A DNA stretch of 15,484 nt from an uncultured bacterium (lineage in GTDB: Bacteria > Bacteroidota > Bacteroidia > Bacteroidales > Bacteroidaceae): assembly GCA_905216095.1 (NCBI GenBank), contig CAJMSQ010000035.1, positions 1 to 15,484 on the forward strand, read 5' to 3'. Below the pieces are notes generated by a model, which saw only the letters and a program-made list of their open reading frames with translations, had not been told where the DNA came from and did not search any database. Below are positions 1 to 6,096 of the stretch, piece by piece; the first letter of the stretch is position 1; each line of letters starts with the position of its first letter. A program made the position numbers and the translations under genes.

Positions 1-27
1 GGGATTTTATTCGATGTACATCCTTGC

Positions 28-47
28 GGACGCGATGAATCGCGTCC
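28..47. repeat. Perfect 9-bp-arm palindrome (REP-like)
   Basis: GGACGCGAT (28-36) and ATCGCGTCC (39-47) are exact reverse complements separated by only GA. There is no T-run after it, so it does not look like an intrinsic terminator. It lies just outside repeat copy A and has no counterpart beside copy B. A REP-type extragenic palindrome is an inference from its compactness and intergenic position. Confidence 0.55.
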
Positions 48-82
48 CTACGTGCGACAATGATATTGCGATTTTAACACAA

Positions 83-114
83 TTTGCTTTTGGACGAAAA
101 ATGTATTATCTTTG
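83..114 (+). promoter_or_regulatory. Bacteroidetes-type promoter in repeat copy A
   Basis: The -33 box TTTG (83-86) is 20 bases upstream of a -7 box TATCTTTG (107-114), matching the TTTG/TTG-N19-21-TAnnTTTG consensus. In copy B the -7 box and the TTG part of the -33 box are unchanged at the same spacing, although neighbouring bases differ. Transcription would start at about 118-121, right at the first stem-loop. Confidence 0.75.
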
Positions 115-116
115 TA

Positions 117-157
117 CTGCGCAAGTGCGGAGGACGGCCTGAAACCGTCCTTTTTTC
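117..157 (+). ncRNA. Predicted ~40-nt two-stem-loop RNA, copy A
   Basis: Stem 1 pairs CTGC (117-120) with GCGG (127-130) around loop GCAAGT. Stem 2 pairs GGACGG (132-137) with CCGTCC (145-150) around a 7-base loop and is followed directly by six Ts (151-156), the form of an intrinsic terminator. The promoter just upstream would place the 5' end inside or beside stem 1, giving an RNA of roughly 40 nt. In copy B the one stem-1 change turns a T-G wobble into T-A, and the one stem-2 region change lies in the loop. No open reading frame fits. It could be a small RNA, an attenuated leader, or a transcription stop that is part of a mobile repeat. The RNA itself is inferred. Confidence 0.5.
132..156 (+). 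terminator. Intrinsic terminator in repeat copy A
   Basis: A 6-bp GC-rich stem, GGACGG/CCGTCC, with a 7-base loop is followed immediately by TTTTTT. It lies only about 15 bases after the expected transcription start of the upstream promoter, so it would end a very short RNA. The stem is identical in copy B. Confidence 0.7.
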
Positions 158-202
158 GTATTTGTAAGCCCGTTTCAGGGGGAAACTGTCCCTATTTTAG
201 AA

Positions 203-285
203 TTTCCTACATGGCTTGTAGGAAACACTACATGGCATGTAGTGTTTCCCGTCCCTGCATGTAGGGAAAACTACAAGCCATGTAC
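203..285. repeat. Four-dyad array in repeat copy A
   Basis: Four related dyads follow each other. CTACATGGCTTGTAG (207-221) has arms extending to 203-211/217-225. CTACATGGCATGTAG (228-242) has arms extending to 14 bp each, 221-234 and 236-249, around one central G. TCCCT/AGGGA (252-256, 263-267 region) surrounds a CATG core. CTACAAGCCATGTAC (271-285) is the reverse complement of the first dyad but for one end base. Centres are about 21, 24 and 19 bases apart, close to two helical turns. Bases 208-221 and 271-284 form a perfect 14-bp inverted repeat enclosing the middle two. This could be a protein-binding array, a cruciform, or ends of a repeat element. Confidence 0.7.
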
Positions 286-453
286 GCACTGCTGGGAAGT
301 GCAGAAAAGTTAAAAATGTTAATGTTTAGGGCGAGAAGAAGGTTGTATCAATTCCGTAGGCGCGGAAAAGCCACTGCGTGGCCCGGCAGATAGGGATACG
401 CATCGGGAAGCATCTTTTTGGCAGACAAGGCCGGAGAATTGCCGAAAAAGCAT

Positions 454-461
454 TAACTTTG
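454..461 (+). promoter_or_regulatory. -7 box for trpS
   Basis: TAACTTTG matches the Bacteroidetes -7 consensus TAnnTTTG and ends 29 bases before the trpS start codon. I see no good TTG -33 box at the usual 19-21 base spacing; the nearest TTTG (417-420) is 33 bases upstream. The leader would be only about 25 nt, leaving no room for a T-box or tryptophan leader peptide. Confidence 0.55.
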
Positions 462-490
462 CCTACCATAAAGCAAATCACGACCATCTT

Positions 491-1579
491 ATGAAAGAAA
501 AAATCATACTCACGGGCGACCGCCCGACAGGCCGCCTGCACATCGGACACTTCGTAGGCTCGCTGCGCCGGCGCGTAGAACTGCAGGACGCAGGCGACTA
601 CAAACAGATGTTTGTCTTCATTGCCGACGCGCAAGCCCTGACAGACAACATGGAAAACCCCGAAAAGGTGCGTCAGAACGTCATCGAGGTGGCACTCGAC
701 TACCTGGCCTGCGGACTCGACCCCGAGAAAGTGACGCTTTTCATACAGAGCCAGATACCCGAACTGTGCGAACTCTCGTTCTATTACATGAACCTGGTGA
801 GCGTCAGCCGCCTGCAACGCAACCCGACCGTGAAGACGGAAATACAGATGCGCGGCTTCGAGTCGAGCATCCCCGTAGGCTTCTTCACCTACCCCATATC
901 CCAGGCCGCCGACATCACCGCCTTCCGCGCCACGACCGTACCCGCGGGCGAGGACCAGAAGCCCATGATAGAACAAGCCACCGAAATCGTGCGACGCTTT
1001 AACCACATATACGGCGAAACCCTCGTGGAACCGAACATCATGCTCCCCGAAAACGCAGCCTGCCTGCGCCTGCCGGGAACCGACGGAAAGGCAAAGATGT
1101 CGAAGTCGCTGGGCAACTGCATTTACCTGGCCGAAACCGCCGAGGAAATGCACAAAAAAGTGATGTCCATGTACACCGACCCGCTGCACGTGAACATCAG
1201 CGACCCGGGACATGTGGAAGGAAACACCGTATTCACCTATCTCGACGCTTTCTGCCGCCCCGAACACTTCAGACGCTACTGGAACGACTACACCAGCCTG
1301 GACGAGGTGAAAGAACATTACCGGAAAGGCGGACTGGGCGACGTGAAGTGCAAGAAGTTCCTCGAGAAAATACTGAACGAAACGCTCGAACCGATTCGCA
1401 GCCGCAGGCTGGAACTGCAAAAAGACATCCCTGCCATCTACGACATCCTGCGACAAGGCTCGGAAAAGGCACGCGCCGTCGCCGCACAGACGCTCGACGA
1501 CGTCAGAAAGGCGATGAAAATCAACTATTTCGACGACAACGAGCTCATAAAATCGCAAACCGAGCGTTTTGCCAGATAA
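491..1579 (+). CDS. trpS: Tryptophanyl-tRNA synthetase
   Basis: This 362-residue cytoplasmic class Ic aminoacyl-tRNA synthetase joins tryptophan to tRNA-Trp using ATP. The N terminus carries the ATP-binding signature HIGH (residues 17-20, in a [11 protein letters not shown] context). The second signature KMSKS is intact at residues 202-206 ([10 protein letters not shown]). Between them lies the Rossmann catalytic domain, followed by the helical anticodon-binding part. Length is slightly above the roughly 330-residue proteobacterial enzymes. The ATG at 491 follows a TAACTTTG -7 box by 29 bases and starts just before the conserved first strand ([10 protein letters not shown]), so the start is secure. 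rpmH follows after 90 bases with its own promoter, so trpS is probably monocistronic. An open frame on the opposite strand is a coding shadow. Confidence 0.96.
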   Translation: MKEKIILTGDRPTGRLHIGHFVGSLRRRVELQDAGDYKQMFVFIADAQALTDNMENPEKVRQNVIEVALDYLACGLDPEKVTLFIQSQIPELCELSFYYMNLVSVSRLQRNPTVKTEIQMRGFESSIPVGFFTYPISQAADITAFRATTVPAGEDQKPMIEQATEIVRRFNHIYGETLVEPNIMLPENAACLRLPGTDGKAKMSKSLGNCIYLAETAEEMHKKVMSMYTDPLHVNISDPGHVEGNTVFTYLDAFCRPEHFRRYWNDYTSLDEVKEHYRKGGLGDVKCKKFLEKILNETLEPIRSRRLELQKDIPAIYDILRQGSEKARAVAAQTLDDVRKAMKINYFDDNELIKSQTERFAR

Positions 1580-1594
1580 AAAAGCGGAGCGTAA

Positions 1595-1626
1595 TTTGCT
1601 TGTTTAGAAATAAATGTCTAAATTTG
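1595..1626 (+). promoter_or_regulatory. Promoter of rpmH
   Basis: The -33 box TTTG (1595-1598) lies 20 bases upstream of the -7 box TAAATTTG (1619-1626), a full Bacteroidetes consensus match. The start codon of rpmH is at 1670, giving a leader of about 35-40 nt. It starts only 15 bases after the trpS stop. Confidence 0.75.
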
Positions 1627-1669
1627 CAGCCCGAAAGTGTGATTCAAAAAAATAAAAACGACATAAGAC

Positions 1670-1828
1670 ATGAAAAGAACATTCCAACCTCACAACCGAA
1701 AGAGAAACAACAAACATGGTTTCCGTCAGCGTATGCAGACAGCCAACGGACGTCGCGTATTGGCCGCCCGTCGCGCAAAAGGCCGTAAGAAACTGACCGT
1801 ATCCGACGAAGTGCACGGCAAGAAATAA
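1670..1828 (+). CDS. rpmH: 50S ribosomal protein L34
   Basis: This small gene encodes 52 residues beginning [18 protein letters not shown], the hallmark N terminus of bacterial L34, followed by [20 protein letters not shown], the family's highly basic signature. L34 is a core protein of the large ribosomal subunit that stabilises folded 23S rRNA. The C-terminal extension [12 protein letters not shown] is a few residues longer than the 44-46-residue enterobacterial form, as I recall for Bacteroidetes. It has a consensus promoter and is followed within 40 bases by a strong terminator, so it is transcribed alone. The common rpmH-rnpA-dnaA linkage of other bacteria is absent here. Confidence 0.96.
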   Translation: MKRTFQPHNRKRNNKHGFRQRMQTANGRRVLAARRAKGRKKLTVSDEVHGKK

Positions 1829-1865
1829 GTCCTGCGCCAACGAGGTTTGGCAAAAAAATACCACA

Positions 1866-1910
1866 GAGGAATCCACATCCCGGCAACGGGAGTCGGATTC
1901 CTCTTTTCTT
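1866..1910 (+). terminator. Strong intrinsic terminator after rpmH
   Basis: GAGGAATCC (1866-1874) pairs perfectly with GGATTCCTC (1895-1903). Inside it CCCG (1879-1882) pairs with CGGG (1887-1890) around a GCAA loop of the GNRA type. The stem is followed by TTTTCTT. It lies 38 bases after the rpmH stop. The reverse strand also has an A-rich run upstream that would read as Ts, so it may work in both directions. Confidence 0.85.
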
Positions 1911-2083
1911 GCATCCGTCCGCCACTACCTCATTTATATATACTCGCTTTCCGGCATCAGCACGTCACGTCCCGCCTTCTACGCGCCCGCAGCCATAGAA
2001 AAGAAACAGGCAGCCGCCGGGTACAGCCTTAAATGTAAAGGGAATACAAAAACGGGGAAGTGGTTAAAAAATCGTATGTTTAT
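1911..2083. other. Intergenic stretch without recognisable gene
   Basis: Between the rpmH terminator and the promoter of the outer-membrane protein gene I find no ribosome-binding site with a plausible gene, no tRNA and no clear hairpin. The open frame that crosses it has no family resemblance. The sequence becomes AT-rich towards 2040-2080, like the 5' part of the gene that follows. Confidence 0.4.
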
Positions 2084-2115
2084 TTTGGTCACATTAACTG
2101 AAACACATAAATTTG
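2084..2115 (+). promoter_or_regulatory. Promoter of the outer-membrane protein gene
   Basis: The -33 box TTTG (2084-2087) lies 20 bases upstream of the -7 box TAAATTTG (2108-2115), a full consensus match. The -7 box is framed exactly by an 8-bp inverted repeat. The leader would be about 55 nt. An AAGG (2168-2171) precedes the ATG at 2176 by 4 bases. Confidence 0.75.
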
Positions 2116-2123
2116 TGTGTTTC
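2100..2123. promoter_or_regulatory. Inverted repeat framing the -7 box (candidate operator)
   Basis: GAAACACA (2100-2107) and TGTGTTTC (2116-2123) are exact reverse complements, and the 8 bases between them are precisely the -7 box TAAATTTG. This arrangement would let a dimeric repressor cover the promoter core. It could also be chance or an early RNA hairpin, though the left arm would not be transcribed from this promoter. Confidence 0.45.
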
Positions 2124-2175
2124 GTCATTCTGTAGAACGGCCAAGCAAGCTAAATAGAACCAACACTAAGGTCTT

Positions 2176-5100
2176 ATGAACTCACCCCATTCCAATACCA
2201 CACAAGCCGCATCCCGACGAAACAAAATGTTTCTGAATAGAATCAAAAGCCAACGAAAAACAGTTCTTTTCCGGCATATTTCAAAAATTCTCCAAGAAAA
2301 AGGACCAACGCCAGGCATTCTCGTAAAGAAAATAATCCTCACACTTATTCTTATTATACTTCCATGTAACATAATGGCCTACGACATCGTGTATTCATTG
2401 ATGGGGCGGGTCGTACAAAGCACTACAAGAGCATTTATAGACGACGTACGCATCGACATCATGAACAGAGACAGTGTATTGTTGGACAGCATCCGTTCAA
2501 GACCAGCATTCAATAGCGGCAATGAGAAACAGAATTATTTCATCTTATGGAAAGATTCGTTACCCGCACGAGAGTTTATTCTGCGATTCTCAAAGGACGG
2601 TTATGAAACAAAATACGTAAACGTATCACTCAAAGGCAATAAGCGATTAAGATATTGGATTCAGAAAGAAGTAAAATTAACAAAGAAAAAAGACCCTTAT
2701 ACACTTGGAGAAGCCACCGTCCGTGCCACGAAAGTGCGGATGGTGATGAAGGGCGACACCATCGTATATGATGCCGACGCATTCCAGATGTCCGAAGGTT
2801 CCATGCTCGACGCACTTATACGCAGGCTGCCCGGAATGGAACTGAAGCCAGGCGGACGAATCATGGTGAACGGGAAATTTGTCAGCAGCCTACTCGTAAA
2901 CGGAGAAGAATTCTTCAAAGGTGACCCCAAAGTGGCGCTCGAGAACCTGCCATCCTATATGGTGGACAAAGTCAAAGTATATAAGAAAGAACCCGAAACG
3001 GCTTACCTCTTCGACTACCTGCGGGACAAGGAAAAATGGCCGTTAGTAGTGGACGTGAACCTGAAACGGCAATACGCCGTGGGCTGGGTGGGCAACGCGG
3101 AAGCCGGGCGCGGCACGCACGACCGCTTCATGGGGAGGCTCTTCGGGCTGCGTTTCACCGACCAGTCGCGGCTGGCCGTCTTCGGGAATACGAACAACAC
3201 CAACGACACGCGGGAACCGGGAACGTCGGGCGATTGGGAGAGCGTCGGGACGGCGGCCGGACTGACGCGACAGGTGGCCGGAGGTGCGGAACTGCTCGTC
3301 AGCGACAAGAACCACCGGTGGAAGTTCAACGGAAACCTCAAGGCTTACCACGAGGATATTGACGACGTGAGGGAAACCTCTTCCTCGTGGTTCTTCCCTA
3401 CTTACGAGACTTACACCCGACAGCGCAGCGCAACGGAGACCCGACGAATGCGCGTGTCGAGCGAACATACGCTGACGTTGCCCTTGCCTACGGCCTACAC
3501 CACGCTGAAGGCGTACATGCACTATACCCACAACAGCAACCGGTATATCACATTGGCGGCCGACTTCGACACGTGGCCGCACGAATCGTACCGCATGGCG
3601 GCGCTCGACAGCGTCTTCATGCAACCCGCCGCCGACACACGACTGCTGCAGACGCTCGTGAACCGACGCAAGAACGAGGGAAGCGGATGGGGCACGACAT
3701 GGAAGGCCGGCGGAGAGGCACGCGGAACGTGGAGACTGCCGAACTCGCCCGACGCCATCGACTGGTCGGCTAACGGAAATTACCGCCGGTACCGCAACGC
3801 CGGCTTCTCGCACTACCGCCTCGACTACAACGAGGAGAGCGAAAGCACCGGCGTGTTCAACAACCGCTACACAACAGCGCCGCAAAGCTCGCACGAACTG
3901 AACTTGCGCGTGGCTTATTGGAACAGACCCGATTGGAAGTGGGGCGAGCTGCAGCCCGAATATTCGTTCCACGAGTCCCGGAACGCAAGCGACCGGAACC
4001 TGTACCGCCTGGAGCGGTTTGACAACTGGAACAACGCGGACCGGCCGCTCGGAGCGCTGCCTTCCACCACCGACTCGCTGCAACGGGCGATGGATGCCGG
4101 CAACAGCTTCCACTCCGTACAGCAGACCGTAAGGCAGCGGCTAAGGGTACGCATCAACTTCTGGCTTTGCGGCGGACGCAACAGCCGCCGGTTCACGCTT
4201 ATCCCCGCGGTACGCTTCGAAAAGAACCGGCTGGAATATCTCAGGGGCGACATAGACACGGTCATGACCCGCCGCGTGGCGGTGTTCGAGCCGGCTATAG
4301 AGCTGGCAGAGGATGACGGTCTGCTGCGTTACTCGGCCGGTCGCCAGCAGCCGGCACTCGTGAGCCTGTTGCCCACACGCGACGACGCCGACCCGCTTGT
4401 CGTGCGCACGGGAAATCCCGATCTGAAAGACCCGGTGTATCATGACGTCTACTTCTACCATGGTTTCCGCAAGCGGGAACTGAAACGTGACATCCGCGTC
4501 GAGGCCAGGTACAACGTGACCCGGCACGCGGTGGCGCAGGCCATGGACTACGAACCGGAGACGGGACGCCGGCACTACCGGCCCAGGAACATCGACGGCA
4601 ACTGGTGGGCCAGCACGTCGTTCAACTTTTCGCAGGCCGTCGGGAAGCGACAGCGGGTCATCGTGTCTACGGCCACGAGCGCGGGATTCCAAAACAGCGT
4701 GGACTACATCACCGAACGGAACGACGCATCGTCGGTGCGCAGCAGCGTACGCAACGTCACGGCGGGCGAGCATCTGTCGTTCAACTACACGGACGGCGAC
4801 TACAACGTCACGGCCAAGGCCGCGGCCGACTGGACTTATGCTTACAGCGGACGGGCCGACTTCAACACCATCAGTGCCGTGAACTACAGTCTCGGGGCGG
4901 CGGCTACGTTGCAACTGCCATGGAAAGTGCAGCTCGCCACGGACATCACCGTGTACAGCCGCCGCGGATACGAAGACTCGTCCATGAACAACGACGACGT
5001 GGTATGGAACCTGCGCCTATCGAAAAGCATCCTGCGCCCCAACCTCACCTTCGTACTCGACGGTTTCGACATTCTGCGCCAGCTGTCGAGCACGACCCGA

Positions 5101-5208
5101 TGGGTGAACACGCAGGGACGCAGCGAGACATGGCTCAACACCATCCCTTCCTACCTGATGGCGCACGTCATCTACCGACTGCACCTGAAGCCCAAGCGTC
5201 CCGAATGA
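2176..5208 (+). CDS. Outer-membrane beta-barrel protein, TonB-receptor-like
   Basis: This 1010-residue protein probably forms a large barrel in the outer membrane; its substrate is unknown. A signal peptide has its hydrophobic core at residues 53-64 and likely cleavage after IMA (68). Residues about 72-170 form a beta-rich extension resembling the N-terminal carboxypeptidase-regulatory-like domain of such proteins. Residues 176-275 look like a plug: LGEATVRATKV, then GDTIVYDADAF, LIRRLPGMEL and VNGEEFFKGDP, typical of the Bacteroidetes outer-membrane beta-barrel family. The rest alternates short polar and aromatic strands and ends in YRLHLKPKRPE. It has no SusD partner, so a SusC role is unlikely. 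The 50 residues before the hydrophobic core are unusually long; the only alternative start is Met18 (2227). Bases up to about 2700 are AT-rich and the later ones very GC-rich. Confidence 0.82.
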   Translation: MNSPHSNTTQAASRRNKMFLNRIKSQRKTVLFRHISKILQEKGPTPGILVKKIILTLILIILPCNIMAYDIVYSLMGRVVQSTTRAFIDDVRIDIMNRDSVLLDSIRSRPAFNSGNEKQNYFILWKDSLPAREFILRFSKDGYETKYVNVSLKGNKRLRYWIQKEVKLTKKKDPYTLGEATVRATKVRMVMKGDTIVYDADAFQMSEGSMLDALIRRLPGMELKPGGRIMVNGKFVSSLLVNGEEFFKGDPKVALENLPSYMVDKVKVYKKEPETAYLFDYLRDKEKWPLVVDVNLKRQYAVGWVGNAEAGRGTHDRFMGRLFGLRFTDQSRLAVFGNTNNTNDTREPGTSGDWESVGTAAGLTRQVAGGAELLVSDKNHRWKFNGNLKAYHEDIDDVRETSSSWFFPTYETYTRQRSATETRRMRVSSEHTLTLPLPTAYTTLKAYMHYTHNSNRYITLAADFDTWPHESYRMAALDSVFMQPAADTRLLQTLVNRRKNEGSGWGTTWKAGGEARGTWRLPNSPDAIDWSANGNYRRYRNAGFSHYRLDYNEESESTGVFNNRYTTAPQSSHELNLRVAYWNRPDWKWGELQPEYSFHESRNASDRNLYRLERFDNWNNADRPLGALPSTTDSLQRAMDAGNSFHSVQQTVRQRLRVRINFWLCGGRNSRRFTLIPAVRFEKNRLEYLRGDIDTVMTRRVAVFEPAIELAEDDGLLRYSAGRQQPALVSLLPTRDDADPLVVRTGNPDLKDPVYHDVYFYHGFRKRELKRDIRVEARYNVTRHAVAQAMDYEPETGRRHYRPRNIDGNWWASTSFNFSQAVGKRQRVIVSTATSAGFQNSVDYITERNDASSVRSSVRNVTAGEHLSFNYTDGDYNVTAKAAADWTYAYSGRADFNTISAVNYSLGAAATLQLPWKVQLATDITVYSRRGYEDSSMNNDDVVWNLRLSKSILRPNLTFVLDGFDILRQLSSTTRWVNTQGRSETWLNTIPSYLMAHVIYRLHLKPKRPE

Positions 5209-5253
5209 CCCGCAACCCATGGTACGAGACAGTAACACGCAGGAAAAACGTAC

Positions 5254-5280
5254 AGTCTGCCCCGGGCCGCCGGACTTTTT
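5254..5280 (+). terminator. Possible terminator after the outer-membrane protein gene
   Basis: AGTCTG (5254-5259) can pair with CGGACT (5271-5276), including one G-T wobble, around an 11-base GC-rich loop, followed by a run of Ts to 5280. The stem is short and shares its last T with the T-run, so this is only a candidate. It lies 46 bases after the stop codon. Confidence 0.4.
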
Positions 5281-5346
5281 CCCGCCCATCGGCACCGCTG
5301 CAGCAAATTCTTTCGTCCGCCAACGCCTAATCTCGCAGTTTTTGCC

Positions 5347-5354
5347 TAATTTTG
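5347..5354 (+). promoter_or_regulatory. -7 box for the PASTA-rluD-ddl operon
   Basis: TAATTTTG fits TAnnTTTG and lies 47 bases before the start at 5402. No TTG is found at the expected -33 position, so the promoter may be weak or factor-dependent. It is the only good -7 box I see ahead of the six co-directional genes. Confidence 0.5.
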
Positions 5355-5401
5355 CTTCTGAATGGCGTAACTCTACATCCGCCCCGAAATAAAAAAACGA
5401 T

Positions 5402-6085
5402 ATGAGTATATCTGATTTCTTCAAGAAAATATTCAGCGTCTATCTCATGGGCAACTGCCTGGGCATAGTCGCGGCATCGGCACTCCTGATTACCGGCTCG
5501 CTCTACTTCATTGGGTGCTACACGCGACACAACCATACCGTAACCGTCCCCAACCTACGCGGACAGAAAGCGGACGTGGCTTTCAGAAAACTCGAAGCCA
5601 TGGGACTGGAAGCCGAGGTCAGGGACACGGGATACGTAGACACTTATGTGGGCGACGTCATCCTGGAACAGTCCATCCGCCCCGGCGAGCGGGTAAAGCC
5701 CGGACGCATCATACAACTGACCATCAACTCGGCATCGGCACGTGCCATAGCATTGCCGAACATCGCAGACAACTGCTCGCGACGCGAAGCCGAAGCCCGT
5801 CTGCGCGGACTGGGCTTCAAGAACATCCGCACCGAATACACCGTAGGCTATAGAGACTGGGTTTCGGAAATGAAAGTAGACGGGAAAAGGACTATGCCGG
5901 GCACACGCGTATCGGTCACGACACTCATCACGCTCGTAGTGGGCGACGGTAGCCTGGAAGAAGAGTTCAACGGAAACGACAGCCTCGATTACGAAATCTT
6001 CGGCGACGACAATGACATAGAAATCATGGAGGACGGCGGCGGAGAATTGCCCGGAGAGTCCACAAAGACAGACATCGAAGAATAA
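5402..6085 (+). CDS. Membrane-anchored PASTA-domain protein
   Basis: The protein has 227 residues: a short cytoplasmic N terminus, one membrane segment (about residues 19-38), then two PASTA domains outside the membrane. The first spans about 46-110 (VTVPNLRGQKADVAFRKLEA, with EQSIRPGERVKPG). The second spans about 115-182 (IALPNIADNCSRREAEARL). A strongly acidic tail covers 185-227. PASTA domains bind uncrosslinked peptidoglycan or muropeptides and usually sit on Ser/Thr kinases or class A PBPs; here there is no kinase or transpeptidase domain. The next gene, rluD, starts 11 bases later, and ddl follows. As I recall, this PASTA-rluD-ddl order is common in Bacteroidetes. A role in sensing or organising cell-wall growth is inferred from the domain and from the ddl linkage. 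Confidence 0.88.
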   Translation: MSISDFFKKIFSVYLMGNCLGIVAASALLITGSLYFIGCYTRHNHTVTVPNLRGQKADVAFRKLEAMGLEAEVRDTGYVDTYVGDVILEQSIRPGERVKPGRIIQLTINSASARAIALPNIADNCSRREAEARLRGLGFKNIRTEYTVGYRDWVSEMKVDGKRTMPGTRVSVTTLITLVVGDGSLEEEFNGNDSLDYEIFGDDNDIEIMEDGGGELPGESTKTDIEE

Positions 6086-6096
6086 TACAGAGGCAA

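Larger units (their letters stand above)
71..287 (+). repeat. Copy A of a 217-bp dispersed repeat
   Basis: This block aligns without gaps to 15182-15398 in the same orientation (constant offset 15111). My hand count gives 37 mismatches in 217 positions, about 83% identity. Conservation is modular. The promoter and stem-loop part (71-160) has 11 mismatches in 90, the linker plus the first dyad (161-220) has 20 in 60, and the rest of the dyad array (221-287) has 6 in 67. Similarity ends sharply on both sides. The copy contains a Bacteroidetes promoter, a very short predicted terminated RNA, and four related dyads. It sits upstream of trpS, which has its own -7 box, so it probably does not drive trpS. 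No transposase gene is inside it. A MITE-like element or a multicopy small-RNA gene would both fit. Confidence 0.9.

Noticed and set aside
203..285. CRISPR array
   Set aside because: The repeated units are short dyads in both orientations with no uniform spacers, and no cas gene is in the window.
316..393. 25-codon basic open frame between repeat copy A and trpS, containing one Trp codon
   Set aside because: Considered as a tryptophan leader peptide. It lies upstream of the trpS -7 box, has a single Trp and no clear attenuator, so chance is the simpler reading.
326..1558. 410-codon open frame on the minus strand opposite trpS
   Set aside because: It covers the whole of a certain trpS gene, has no family resemblance and no promoter; GC-rich codon use leaves the opposite frame free of stops.
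3043..4113. 356-codon minus-strand frame inside the outer-membrane protein gene
   Set aside because: Coding shadow in a very GC-rich part of a gene whose own strand has signal peptide, plug and barrel features.
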